Positions 34,874-47,040 are shown, numbered from the stretch's first letter. The stretch: DNA of 64,000 nucleotides from Allolobophora icterica (GCA_963556255.1 OY744610.1:11998477-12062476), one strand, 5' to 3'. Notes: generated by a model not told the origin, from the letters alone. Translations and numbers: made by a program.

Positions 34874-35125
34874 ATGACGAAATTTTCTGGAAAAGTCGAA
34901 GGAAGAAATGGCATCCTGGTTGAGCAAATGTCAGTTGCTTCCAAATTCGTTTTCCTGTGTCTCCAATCACATGCAGGACTTAATCGCATCAGCGGACCTG
35001 CACCAAAAGACTATTTGGTTTTGTGTGGCAGCGCTGCCGAGTTCTATATCCGACCGCTGAATACATTCATCGGTGACACTGATTATTTATCACCCGGGGA
35101 TGATGAGCTGGCCTTCAGTGGCTGA
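34874..35125 (+). pseudogene. cGLR N-terminal fragment
   Basis: Reads MTKFSGKVEG, then a drifted helix, then LVLCGSAAEFYIRPLNTFIG and DELAFSG followed by a stop. This is the first ~85 residues of the cGLR family, including the Gly-Ser loop and the metal-binding Asp pair (DTD). It lies immediately upstream of near-complete copy B (start 35172) and ends just after the LAFSG segment. It is therefore a truncated tandem duplicate rather than an upstream exon of B; it lacks a donor site at its end. Confidence 0.8.
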
Positions 35126-35171
35126 TTATCATGATGACTTTGTAGAATTGAAATGTTTTAAAAAATCTAGG

Positions 35172-38108
35172 ATGACGGAATATGTGGGTAAATCCAATGA
35201 GGAATTGGCATCTGCGTTTATCGTTAGCACATGTCAATTGCTTCCAAAGTCGGTTTCAGTTGTCACGGATCACATGCGAGACCTAATCGCGTCATCGAGC
35301 CCTACACTGAAACATTACTCAATTTTATGTGGCAGCGCTGCGGAGTTCTATATCCGACCGCTGAATAAATGCATTAAAGACACTGATTTTCTAATCACCG
35401 AAGCTGACGAGCTTGCCTTCAGTGGCGACTTTCCAGTGTTGCCAAGTGATTTGAGTGGATTACCAGATAGGATAAAGTGCTACAAGATTGAATCATACGA
35501 GAGGTATCCAGGTTTTGTTCGATTACGAGTTTTAGGGGAAAAGAACTACAATTGGAAATATAAAAAGTACGAATTTAACCATGCAGATCTTACAAATGGT
35601 TACAAGGTGCTAAATATGGCTACCGCTGCAATTGAGTATTCGACTCTTACTCTCGCTAGAGATGCCATGCCAAATAGTGTTACTGGTCCAGCTATTAAAA
35701 GCCAAAAAGATGCATTTTATTATCTCGGAAGTGATACCGTCAAATGCTTGTGGTGCCCTCAATGGCCTAAAGAAGCGCAAGTGTGGCTTAAGCGACCTAG
35801 GAATAATGGTTGACCGACCATTGATACACGAACCGAGGTTATAGAAAATGGAAGTCATGTTGTCTACGTTCAGCATCGCTCTTGCAGAGACGATAAACAA
35901 CAGTGGAGATTTTCATTTTCAGTCGCAGAAGTAATCTTACTTCAAAGTTTTACTAAAATTCAGCAGATTGTCTATCATTTGCTGAGATTCTTCGCCAAGA
36001 GAGAATTAATACAAAAGAATTGTCCAAAGGAGGACGAAGTTCTCTGTAGGCCTACGTATCATTTAAAGACACTGATGTTATGGACTTGTGAAGAGATGCC
36101 ACCTCAATGGTGGAATTCAGCTTCTGTAATTTCGATCTGCTGTAAATTGCTACAAAAGCTGTCACAATTACTCAATAAGAGATACTGTCCGAACTATTTT
36201 ATTCCCGAAGCAAACTTATTTCAGAAACCGTCGAGTTCCACTATGCTTGTGAAGATTGAAAATCGACTTAATGAATTTAGCAATTCTGGAATACTTTGTA
36301 ATTGGTTTGTGGAAAATTACATACTCTCATTCATTCATACAAATTTCGAAGTTGAAACGATAACGGCTTATATGGGTTTTATAGATTGCATGCTGCCTCT
36401 CTTGGAATATTGGAAAGTGAATGCATCGGAATCATTGGATTTATTATTTTCTTTCACAATCGCATATTCCTATAAGGACAGTCGTCATGTAATAAAACGC
36501 GGGTTAAGTTCAGGACTGCGCTATACCTTCAAATTTGGACTTAATTCAAGATGTATTGAATCGAAGGTAGGTCTTCCAACAATAGAGAATGACTTGTGTT
36601 TCACGCACTATGACATGCTACTGAATATTTTGCATGCGGCATATGGTTTAGATTTTGGAGAGATTTCAAGGGATAGCAGTCTATTTGTTGAATTTGTCCA
36701 TGCAATTTCGATACAAACAAAAAGTGTAAGATCTAACTATCACAACTTTCCGAAAACATACGCTGCACAAAATATTCGGTTTCAATTCCTACGTGCTCAG
36801 GATCTCATGCAAAACTTAACTGGATCAAGTTGCCGTTCAGAATTTCAACTGTTGTCTCTCATGTCAAAACAGTTTCTTAGAAAAGCTTTACAATGCAACG
36901 ATTATAAATCGAACGGCATTATATCTGCAACTTTAGCCTATCTGGCTGCTCTCCATTTTGCCACATCAGAATACCAACAAGCAATACAATTATGCACGGC
37001 AGTTCCCGATGATCAGACTTCTCAAAGGGATAAAGAAACATTGAATGCAGGTTGTTTGTTGTTTATTGCCGATATTGCAAGAATTGTTGGATTGTGTGTG
37101 CTTCATAAGAAGATTACTGACAATAATCTTCACTACGTTTGCAGGCGGCTTTATCTTGATCTGCGTCTTTCACCAGAAGTGTTTGCTCATTACTTAACTG
37201 TATTATCTGCCGAAAGAATATCCAAACATTTAGATTTGCATCATGAATTACCAGATTCAGCATTTCCTAAGGACGAATATTTCAAGGCTTTATTAAAACA
37301 GAGGACATATTTAGTGATAGATATTGGGGCTTCAAGTTTGAATCACGTGATAGTTAAAGAAAGAGTTATTGATGCTTTAATGGGAATTGCATTAGAAAAT
37401 ATGACATCTTTCTACAATACGATTCGCAAAGACTTTGGTATCCATTGCAACACAATTGACTGTTATCGTGCTTTGTACCTTTTCAAGTGTGGTCAATATG
37501 ATGAAGTGTTGCATTTCTGTGGGCGAATTCTTCATGAGTCTGATCTGCAGAGCGATCTCAAGGAATTTTCATTTGTGAATGTTTTGCTGATGCCGCCTCT
37601 TGACTCATTTTTTGATGGAGACGTACAATCTTTGCTTGGATTCCACACAATCTTCTATTATTTATCAACTCTCAATAACGATATGTGGAAATGTAAATTA
37701 ACTGACGAGTCAACGATTGCACACTGGTTTGGTCACAATGTAGACTATAATGGGTGTTTAATCCCGGCTTCTCTTCAGTCGTTGCTTGGATTTCACACAC
37801 TGTTTTATTATTTGTCGAAGTCTGATTTAACTGCAAATTCAACGTTTGAAGACTGGTTTGCCAACTATGTGTACTTTTATAGGGATGAACTCTCATGTCT
37901 TCTTCAATGTCAGTACTCCATTAAAAGTCACTATTTTCTTGGAAGACATTTTCTTGCAAGATATTTGAAACTGAGATGTTACATCGACTGTAATCTTCAG
38001 TATTCAGAAGCATTGACTGAATTTGCTGCCGTTAAAACTAATCTTCCCTTTGAACACATCATTCGCAGGTTTATTGTACAAAGGCTTCGTGTCATTAAAA
38101 AGAATTAA
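35172..38108 (+). pseudogene. cGLR copy B, full length with one in-frame TGA
   Basis: A single frame from MTEYVGKSNEE to the stop at 38106-38108 encodes ~978 codons homologous end to end with copies A and C. The Gly-Ser loop (LCGSAAEFYIRPLN), DTD acids, third acid (SDTVK), WRFSFSVAE, LWTCEEMPPQWW and YFIPEANLF are all kept. One TGA (35811-35813) replaces the conserved Trp of the FGWPTTD motif, and the frame continues unshifted beyond it. Against A it has a ~25-residue deletion near residue 715-745 and an internal duplication of the SLLGFHTLFYYLS segment (about 37627-37820). Either a young pseudogene, a polymorphic null allele or a sequencing error. As in A and C, an AG (AAATCTAG) directly precedes the start. 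Confidence 0.88.
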
Positions 38109-39049
38109 AGAGTTTCATCCTATCAGTGACCTAATTTTCTTTTCATATGGATTTGCTTTCCGCTATATGTTATTTGGAAGAATGAAACGCACTTCCAAGG
38201 TATTGTCGCTTGACTTGGTAATCGATCGTTGTCGACGGAGAGACAATCTTGTCTAGAAGGTTTTCGCCGTTATAGTGTCGAGACTTTGAAGTGGAATTGT
38301 AGTCATCATTATTCTTAAGTGACTTTTTAACAAAGACCCAGCAGGAGAGATCTCTTGTTTCTGGTGGCAGTTAGGCTCACAAATAACATTAGATTTTCCA
38401 CCTGGCTCATCCAAGGGACGAAGACTGCTGCTTTTGTGCAATGTGGTTTCGATTCGCTCTTTGGATATCCTTAATGCAAAATACGTGATGTCGTTTATGT
38501 CCAATAAGGAATATAGAGCAACTCTATCGCAATGCTAGCAATATCAATATACTTGCAAGCTGAATCAAAACTGCAATTGACAAGTTTAGTTCCATACCAG
38601 TAGACGTCTGTGAACTGCATGCTTTGAGAAAGAGCGACAGGTTGTTAATCGAATGCATTCTTAGTTTTTATACTATGATAACAAGAATTACACTGCTATG
38701 CATTTTAAAAGAAAGAATCAGATGTCTGATTTATTTTTACTGATTTTATACAATTCTGGCATCCTGATTTCAAATATGTTGATGAAATTTGGCCATCACG
38801 TCACAATTTCGTACAAATCAAATTATAAGTTTATTGAATTTTTACATTATTGAGAAATTATTTTCTCTTTGATACACTGCAGAAAAAAATTATAAGAAAG
38901 GTTTATAAAAGTCCCGATGTCAAAATCTTAGAAACAGATGACAGTGCCCAGATGTTTACAATAATTTTATACAAAATATATGGCAAAATCTTGTATAGAA
39001 TGAAACTGAGACATAAACCGTCTTAGGGACAGAAACGTGTTTTCTTAGA
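38109..39049. other. No gene recognised
   Basis: 3' flank of copy B. AT-rich, without a convincing reading frame or repeat. Confidence 0.5.
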
Positions 39050-40437
39050 TTTTCTTGCGTGTTCTTCCTCTGACGAACAATCTCTGTTCATCATCCAGAA
39101 ATAGTCCATCAAATCAAAGGGGGTTTCCAGAGAGTAGTCCAAAAGTGGTCCAAGTCCGATTCCAGGGTACCAGATCAGGAGAGGCAGAGTAGCTGTCAAG
39201 GCGGGTGTCGTTTACGGCGAGAAGAATTGGAAGGCGGAGGATCAGATGAGTCAGGGTTGGAGTATTTGAAAAGGTGAGACTTCAGTTCTGAGTGAAAGTC
39301 CGGGGGTGATAGATAGAGGAACAAGAGGAGGAGGATGAAGGACGGGTAGCAATGATGATGGAGGCACTGAGAAAGTGCGGAATTCAGGAGGGAGATCATT
39401 CCAGAGGCGTGGTGCTGTGATGGAAATGGCTCGGTTGGAGAACTTGAGGTGAGTAGTGACTGGGGGTCGAGAAAGACTGAGATAGGACGATGATCGGGTC
39501 TGAATGGTGAAGAGATCACGAAGTTACTTGGGCTGGGAATATTGTAGGGAGTTGTAGGATAGTGATAGAACTTTCTAGTGGATTCGCTCTGTGATTTTTA
39601 ACTAATGGAGTGATTTGAGGATGGGAGTGATATGATGATGTTTGGGCGTTCTAGTGACAGCTCTGGCTAGTGAGTTTTGGATAAGCTGTAGATGCTTGAT
39701 TTGAGTGGATTCGAGGTTGAGAAAAAGAGAATTGCAGTAATCAAGCTTTGAATGAACAATGGAGGTAGCAATGGTGGAGGCAGTTTTAAGGTCGAGCATG
39801 GGTCGTATGCGTCGGAGGTCACGAATGTGCATGAAGCAGGAGCGCGAGAGGTTGGAGATGTGGTTAGAGAAGGAGAGGTGTGGATAAAAAATAACACCAA
39901 GCTTGCGAACAGGGGAGTCAGCGGTGAAGGTGAGAGACGATGAGTTAGTCGAAAGGTTTATGGAAGGATCAGGGATTTTCTTGATTTGATCAGGAAGGCC
40001 TAGGATGATGAATTCAGTTTTGGAAGGGTTAAGGCAGAGGAGATTGGATGACATCCACTTTTAAATAAGGTTAACCACGTTGAGTAGTTGTGTGGTGGCG
40101 GTGGAAAAAGAGTCTGGGAAGAAGGATATGAAGAGTTGGGTGTCATCTGCATAGAGATGGTGGTCGACAGAGGAGGATTTTATGAGATGGCTTAAGGGTG
40201 TGGTATAAAGGATGAAAAGTAGTGGATCCAGGACGGAGCCTTGAGGGACACCACAGGAAAGAGGAAGGGGTTGTGAGCAGTGGCTGGAGGCTTTAACAGA
40301 GAAGGATCGGGAAGACAAGTAGGACTGGAACCAGAGTGGAGCAGTATCAGAGACGCTAAACCAAGAAGATAGTCGTTGAAGAAGAAGGCTGTGATCAATG
40401 GTGTCAAATGCGGCAGAGATGTCGAGAAAACCCTACG
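39050..40437 (-). mobile_element. L2-like LINE relic
   Basis: Minus-strand pieces in order: a decayed FDTIDHSLL near 40400, RSFSVKASSHCSQPLPLSCG with VPQGSVLDPLLFILYTT and LYADDTQLF (40061-40318), then MSSNLLCLNPSKTEFIILGL to ILKSLH (39602-40054) with RKLGVIFYPHLSFSNHI and LDYCNSLFLNLEST, and a Ser/Pro-rich tail (39196-39519). Several frameshifts. The endonuclease domain is absent. Confidence 0.87.
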
Positions 40438-41280
40438 TGATACAGAAAAACGGATATCATTTTTGAAATCAGCAGACTAAAATCTTTTAGAAAAACATGT
40501 TTTTGGCAGAACATCAAAAATCATGCATAGCAGTGTTATATATCTTATTCGAGTAAATGCTCCTTTAACTCGACCACTTATGGACATTTCTCTGTACAAT
40601 TATACAAAGTCTTGTATAATAAGCAACCAAGTAACCTCCAATTTCACTTGTTTACCTGCTGTAGCATGATTTCTGTTTTCCCTGATCTCTCGATTTTCGA
40701 CCACACCGCTCTACCGATTTAAATTTCCGAACTACAATTTAACTTGAAAGCGACCATCGACTGATGTCTCGTGAATTGCGTTGATGGCGCTACAGAAGTC
40801 ACTCTACGAGATTAGATTAAATTATTTAACGAACTAATATTATATTCATCAATTTCCACTTGGCTACCGACCATAGTCTGACTTCTGGTTTAGCTGGATA
40901 TTAATTTTCGACTGGACTTCTCCAACTTAATACTTTTTGTGACACACTTTCATTTCAGGCGAACATCGAATGAAGTTGTGTGCATAACTATAATCATTAA
41001 CTGGATCAGATAATGTTTCATAGAGCAAAGTAGAGTGCATTTATGGTTGTCATCGATGTCACGAAATTCTAACAGCGTGAATCATTTAGAAAAGAGTCAA
41101 ACTACGCATTTTGCACGATATAGATGACATATCAGTCATTGGGTTTCACTGATTCATCAGTTTCATTCGAAGTGATCAATATTTTTAAATAGCATAAGTG
41201 ATCGTCGAAAGAAGTGTTGTTATTGCGACAACGATAATGTATCAATGCTAGCAATATACACGGATCAGGACTTGGACCAA
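40438..41280. other. Dispersed repeat family, no gene
   Basis: Contains CTTGAAAGCGACCATCGACT near 40744 and GCTACAGAAGTCACT near 40790, with a second variant (GGCGAACATCGAATGA) near 40957. These resemble CTTGAAACGACCATAGATCC and GCTATAGAAGTCATTGG in the duplication flanks (17560, 63000) and 47565. A short interspersed family is likely. Confidence 0.5.
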
Positions 41281-41288
41281 TCCACTTT

Positions 41289-42243
41289 TTGACCACCATT
41301 TCTGGACTAAAATTGCTTCATGCAGGGAACCGATTATTCGAATACGCAGATGATTGCTATTTGGTGATTCCTGCCTCAAACATAACGACCACTGACTCTG
41401 AATTTGCCCACATAGCAGAATGGGTTAGAAATTGCAACTTGCGCTTTAATCATAGCAAGTTGGGTGAAATCATAATTAGGCGTCCCCTAATCAAAATTGA
41501 AGATACCCCTCCGCCTATTGCGGGAATCGTACGGGTAAATGAAATCAAAATGTTGGGAATCACCTTTCCAAAAAAATTGGGTTCTTGCACATTAACAACA
41601 ACTGTTGTAAACAGGGCTGTAGTGGCAAAATTTGAGGTGAGTACACGCTACTGGTTAGTTTTCCCAAACAAATTAGAGGTGAATATACGAAACAGTATTT
41701 TGTGAGTATACGCTATAGTATTTTAATATAGATAAATATAAATATTTTGTGAGGTGAGTATACGGTCTCTAGAAGTGAGTACACTCTGCATACCCGCGTA
41801 TACCCTCGATTACAGCCCTGTTTGTAAAGCTAAGCAATCCTTTTTTTGCTCTGCGAGTCTTGACTTCGCATGGATTAACTGGAAACCGCCTCCATGATGT
41901 TGTACGTTCCACCACAGTGGCACGAATGTTGTACTCATCTCCAGTATGGTGGGAATTTACCAATAGCCGAGAGAGAGAGAGAGCGTTTGTCCGCTTTGAT
42001 ACGTAGACTTAAGCGACAAGGGTATCTGCCAACTTATACTCCCACATTTGACCAGTTGTGTTCTAAGGCGGATGATGCTCTCTTTGCTGCAATCCTTCGG
42101 AACCCAGTGCATGTCCTCCAGGATTTTCTTTCTCCGGTACGATTATCCGGGTACTCTCTTCGGCCTCGCATGCATAATTGTGAGATACCGCGATGTGATC
42201 CTCTGACAGGGAAGGGTTACATTACCAGGTTATTGCATAAATG
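41289..42243 (+). mobile_element. CR1-like LINE relic, RT end and C terminus
   Basis: 41289-41705 holds the RT catalytic segment LFEYADDCYLVIPASN, then FAHIAEWVRNCNLRFNHSK and a thumb (VNEIKMLGITF). After a decayed gap, 41894-42243 gives the C-terminal tail: SALIRRLKRQGYLPTYTPTF, ADDALFAAILRNPVHVLQDF and YSLRPRMHNCEIP, ending in a stop. The two parts are in different frames, and the endonuclease and front of the RT are missing. Confidence 0.8.
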
Positions 42244-42662
42244 ATAAGAAAACACTTGCTTACTTATTTACTTATTTTATAATTTTTATTTCGATTTATT
42301 AATTCTCTGTTTTACATTCAATGCTTCTAGCTACTGTCCCATTGTGTTTTTGCTAATGGTGTAATCGATTTACTTACTTGTACTAAGGACTCCTAAATAT
42401 CAGCATATTACGCCTATATTTCAGTCACTGCACAGACTGCCTACTGAGAAAGTTCAGTAGGTACTACATAATTATTAACCAGCCGATCTATACCTAGATG
42501 GGAATCCGAATTTTCGTCATCTAACGCTTTTTACTATCATTCTCATAATTTTCCATCCCCATCCCCAGTAACCGCACAGATTTATTGTATTACCGGAACT
42601 ATACTTACTTGTAATTATAGTTGTTTCTGTAATAGAAAATTATAAAACTTGCTTGCATTTTT
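42244..42662. other. No gene recognised
   Basis: Sequence between a LINE relic and a SINE. May include the LINE 3' UTR. Confidence 0.4.
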
Positions 42663-42893
42663 GTGGGCGTGGTGGCTCAGTGGTAAGTTCGGAGCCTTGT
42701 GACCTGAGGGTTGCAGGTTCGAATCCCACTCTAGCTGCTGCGTACGGACCTTGGACAAGTCCTTCAGTCGCGATTGCTCGTGGGGCTTCGGCGTGAAAAC
42801 TCCGACGCAGTATCAATGCTGTAGTCGGAAGCGCCTCTGAGTAGTAGTAGAGTTGCGGAGGCGCTATGGAAATATCCGAAATAAATAAATAAA
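42663..42893 (+). mobile_element. tRNA-derived SINE with LINE-like 3' tail
   Basis: The head has an A box (TGGCTCAGTGGTAAG) and B box (GGTTCGAATCC) in tRNA spacing. The body (GGACCTTGGACAAGTCCTTC) follows. The tail GCGCCTCTGAGTAGTAGTAG ... GGCGCTATGGAAATATCCGA ends in AAATAAATAAATAAAT. The tail matches the 3' end of the L2-like LINE at 26080-26120 (GCGCCTCTGATTATGAGTGG, GCGCTATATAAATT), which would explain its mobilisation in trans. Confidence 0.88.
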
Positions 42894-44384
42894 TACTTGC
42901 CTATTTACTCTTATATTCTATGTTGTAGGCCTACAAATTCCTGTGACAGAAACTGACAATGAATGACTTGCTCTGAGGACCTGTGCTGTTCAAAAATACT
43001 ATCAAACACGCTGATCCGGAGCATTTCGGAACATTTGTTGCAGTGAAAGGTTGAGTGCACGTCGCTTCTTGAGGCTGCAGACTAAGACAATTGCAGTTGT
43101 AACAAGAAACTGCATCTGAACGCCCAACCATTGATCCAACAGGTAGGCCCTGCGAAAAGCAACGCCACGACATTATTCATCTTCCCTGGAAAATACAAGA
43201 AACTGTACGTCTACATTTGAAGAAATATATGACTTACTGAACAAAAACAAACCAGACAGTTGAATTTCTACACAGATTTGTATTACTGACGACAGCATTT
43301 AACCTTGGTCGACCTTCTGCTGAGTAGTTCTGGTGACCTCTAGTATTCCCAATTAAGATGTAAGGCCTCCCGAAAATTAGCAACCTCTTTTTTTAGCTTC
43401 GTTTGTGCTGATTTATACAACCACTTGAGACATCGCATCAACTCGTCAAAATCTACATAAACTGATTTGCATGGGTTTAATTTAAAGCAGGTAGAACGCA
43501 TACCAGATACTCTAATCAGTAACCAATTAGAATTTTAGCGTGTCACCAAGTTGAATGCTACGATCTACAGTGTTTAATAGGAGTTTGCTTAATGCAAAGC
43601 AGTCAGGTGTCTCTAGCTGTGCGTACAATTATACAGGTAAACGTGTAGGAAGCTTGAATAATTTATTTTGCGCATAATTATGTCTCTGTGTGGTGGAATA
43701 ATGTGAAAACATGAGATGCAGATGGCCAGGTCTACGAAGCATTGGTCCATTTAAGAGGATCACATGCAAATAGACTGACGGGCGCACTGCAAAGGTACGC
43801 TGTGTAGGAATGTTTGCGATTGGGCTACATAATCGATCTCTCTCTGAGCCACCTTCCTCCTTGAGGCAGGTGGCACAAGAGACCGGGATCCAGCACGATG
43901 TTCACATGGCTTCCGGTTTAGGCCGGACTCCTGCCCTGTTGTCAACCGGGGCATAGAGTGACAGCGTGTATTTTCATCGTCATCATCTGAATGAATAAAC
44001 GCCAACATTTACATCCTGGCGGCCATTCAACATCCATTCCAGCCGCTACAATAATAATAATACGCACAAATGCCCTGTTCACCAAGAAGAGGAAATTTAT
44101 CTGTAACTTAAATACGCTTTGATAACTGCAAAAGTCCCACTGGTGAGCTCCGGCAAGCACGTAGAGTCCACGGTCAACAGAGTCCCATCCAAAGCTGACA
44201 GTTGACATGTTCATCTTCTCAAACCTCTGCCTCGTGCCTTACCTTCGGAAGCGTCAAAATCTTCCTTCCTTTGTTTCCGTCTTCAATCTTTTGATTGGAA
44301 ATAACACAAAGCAAAATATGACGAAACTTTAAAAACTTCTGGTCAAAACGTTATTCAAATATTTATTAGGGTACTCTATTTAGC
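42894..44384. other. No gene recognised
   Basis: No identifiable element. A minus-strand frame near 44214 begins MNMSTVSFGWDSVDRGLYVL but I cannot assign or extend it. Confidence 0.4.
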
Positions 44385-44458
44385 GTCACTTGAAGATTTG
44401 AACCACAACATCTTGGTTGAGAGTCCAGCACGCTAGCCATTAGACTATTCCGTGTTGC
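44385..44458 (-). tRNA. tRNA-like relic (Glu-type), probable pseudogene or SINE head
   Basis: On the minus strand, AGTCTAATGGCTAGCG resembles a tRNA D arm. TGGACTCTCAACCA could be an anticodon arm with CTC in the loop, and GGTTCAAATC is a perfect B box. The acceptor stem does not pair well, so a functional tRNA is unlikely. Confidence 0.35.
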
Positions 44459-45265
44459 TTATCGACCTTGACAGATTGTTTGCAGTTGAAAAGCGGTATT
44501 ACACGGAAATGTTTTTCATTCGATGCCTTAAATTACGGCAGAAGTTCACCGATTAACAAACAGCAACAACATTCATTTTTCGGAAAACCATAAAATCTTT
44601 GAGTGTCAATGTACAATTTTCAATAATGCCGGAGTAGATTAGGTGATGATGCCGATACTGTCTCACTAAGTGTGTCGCACCCACTGCAAAAGCCAATGTG
44701 AAACTGATCTCGTCTGAACTTTAAATTGATTTTCTTCGTCACCGCCTTCATGGGATTAGCACTTCTTCTTATTATGTCAACTTTCTGACGATATCCAGAC
44801 ATTTTCTCCAGACAATTCCCCTCGGGCAGTTCCTCCGACACTACCCCCGGGACACTTTAGGCGATTTGCGTACTGGTGCGCATGGCGGGGGGTCTCGCCA
44901 AAATGCGTACGTACGCAAAAAATAAATTTCTAGTTATGAAACATTAGAATCACAACTAAAAACCAAATCACTGACTATATTCCTGCTTTATCAATTTTAT
45001 GTAGTGTTAAAACTTTTTGAAATGTGTTAGTTTTGTTGGTATTTTATTTCTTCATAACAGTTAAGAAATTTTAGCTAGTAAATATGATGTTTAACAAAAA
45101 TATTTAGTTGCCCATGGTGAAATAAATGTCTTATAGATGACATTAGGTAATTAACTTTTGTAATGGGGGTAGAGAAACTTAGTTGTATATACGCATGGGG
45201 GAGGAGTCCACAAAATGTACGAGGTGAAACAGGGAGTTTGAAAATATGTTTGTTTGGCTTACGTA
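44459..45265. other. No gene recognised
   Basis: A minus-strand 73-codon frame (44620-44841, MSEELPEGNCLEKMSGYRQK) is open but has no recognisable domain. The rest is AT-rich. Confidence 0.4.
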
Positions 45266-45510
45266 TTATATGGATGGCCCCTGACCGCAGAAGGGCAAGG
45301 TGGCGTTCGTGACCCTCTTTAACACAGCTGCGTGATCGGTGGCTATGCCTGACCTGATGTAAGTGTGAGCAAGGTGAGAAGTAGCGTTGGTGGCAGGTAG
45401 TGTCACATCCCAAGCGAGGCACACACCACCTGACAAGGGATGAGTGCCAAACCGTCTGGCCGCTTTCCGTCTTCTGTCTATTGAGAGACGGAGACTCTTT
45501 CTGCGCAACA
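45266..45510 (-). mobile_element. Restriction-like-endonuclease LINE fragment
   Basis: GVCLAWDVTLPATNATSHLA followed by AAVLKRVTNA corresponds to LTWDVTVADTVAPSYL and YESRKNAKY of the element at 28021-29148. Only the endonuclease core remains. Confidence 0.65.
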
Positions 45511-46943
45511 GGAAATTTCTCTTCGGATAAAGTCGTTTAGCATAGGCCTACTGTTCCGCTGTGTTTTCGTTGCACGCTTTAAAAAATTCTCATTATTGAT
45601 CATGTATTTATAACGTACTCATTTGTGAATTCGCGAATAAAGAACATGCTAACTTACTTCTTGCATATATAAGAAAGCGGTGCACTGTTTTGTGTTAAGG
45701 TAACAGACTGATCCTTATTCATTGTCACTGAAATGTCTCCACGCGTTTTCAACAGTAAAACTCCTCTTCCGGAAGCTAAACGCAACTGTGCCATCTTCAG
45801 CTGAGAGACTGTAACAGTTCTCCAAAAGATCTCTAATGTCAATACCAAGACGTAATCGTTTAAATGACAAACATTTTGAACAACTACTCATAATAATAAT
45901 TAAGGCCAATGCCTAAGACAGTGTCATATAAATGCTGAACTGGATAAATGTTCAAAATTCTATATTAAGAGCTTAATTTTTATACGACTTGATTATTTCT
46001 GATAAACTCTGGCTCAAAGTATTTTTTATTTAGTAATTAAAATACTTTTACCAAACCAGTATTTTTTACTTGTTTTTAAAAATTTGTATGAAAATGTATT
46101 TCTACTTGTATTTTAAATACTTTTTGAACAAGTATTTATACTTTTTCCCATCACTGTCAGTAAACACATAAACAATCATGCATAGCCATAAAACAACCTT
46201 TAGGCCTAGTGTAAGCCTTAATTCACGATCGTTTGAGACAATCTGCGAAGACTTTCGTGTTGCCATTATAATAACTCACAAAGACGAAACACGTACATGT
46301 AGCCATGGCAGAACCTAAACTCTTCTTGTTTAGCGTGTCTAATGATAGGCCTACTGGTGTTGTTTCGGACATTGGCCACTCAACCGCAAACTCTCCACCT
46401 AAACCACGTTCTGCGAGCCTAAAACCTTCCCCCGCTGTGAAGTCGAGGCTTTGTAGCCGACTGCAGAGGAATACTACAGAACTGTGGACGCGTAGGCTAT
46501 ATGGCGTGTTAACGGCCTGCCTTACAGTAGATTAGGTAGAAGCGCCCAGGGTGCCGACTGCCGAGTCGCTGGCCATGGGATGTCTTGATCGATACAGGTG
46601 TCGTTTCGAAGGCGCAACTGCGGTGGATTGCCACAAACTGTTTAGGCTTTCACGCGAACGGATATTCCTATGTCGAACATAGAGGCGCAGTAATACATTG
46701 TAAATATTATAGGCCTAGATAAGAGTAGATTGAATGTGTTGTTACGATAAGCGCAGAAGTTTTGCTTCTAAACATAGACGCCAGTAACTTCCCATCACTG
46801 TCATCGACGCAACAGAGCAAAGACTTTCATAAATTATATTCTTTTTCTTTTTCACATTCATAGCCATGTTGTTTGCTGACAATTCTTAGGAGGTTATATT
46901 ATTCAATATAAAGACCTAAAATTCAGTTCTATTTGCGAACACA
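45511..46943. other. Upstream region of the CARD gene
   Basis: Mostly unassigned. AGTATTT-rich sequence at 46010-46160 ends TTCCCATCACTG, which resembles a hAT terminus (CAGTGATGGGAA on the other strand), and the same 12 bases recur at 46787. A TATAAA at 46907-46912 lies 32 bp before the ATG of the next gene. It is a weak promoter candidate because the 5' UTR would be very short. Confidence 0.4.
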
Positions 46944-47040
46944 ATGGGCGTCTGTGTCGGAAAAGACAAGCGAAATGAAAACGAAAGTAATCTTAAACAG
47001 CAGAAACGTAAATTAGAATTTTCTACAACTCGCCGAAGAG
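46944..47040 (+). CDS. Exon 1: MGVC acylation signal and basic stretch
   Basis: Encodes 32 residues, MGVCVGKDKRNENESN then a Lys/Arg/Gln-rich run (KQQKRKLEF, TTRRR), ending before a consensus donor GTAAGC in phase 1. Gly2 plus Cys4 plus nearby basic residues resembles dual-acylated membrane anchors. Confidence 0.7.

Noticed and set aside
34874..35125. Upstream exon of cGLR copy B
   Set aside because: It duplicates the N terminus that B already has and ends in a stop without a donor, so it is a truncated copy.
43942..44214. Minus-strand frame MNMSTVSFGWDSVDRGLYVL
   Set aside because: Suggestive start but it loses any pattern after ~32 residues; a lone exon cannot be supported.
44385..44458. 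Functional tRNA-Glu gene
   Set aside because: The B box is good but the acceptor stem does not pair; kept only as a low-confidence relic.
44620..44841. Minus-strand 73-codon frame MSEELPEGNC...
   Set aside because: Plausible codon pattern but no domain, no clear splice sites and no second exon that I can join.
45715..45909. Minus-strand frame with RLGIDIRDLLENCYSLSAED
   Set aside because: Looks somewhat protein-like but is short, with no identifiable family or neighbours.
46305..46535. 76-codon frame starting MAEPKLFLFS just upstream of the CARD gene
   Set aside because: No recognisable domain and near a hAT-like terminus; could be transposon debris. Not joined to exon 1 because no donor in phase was found.
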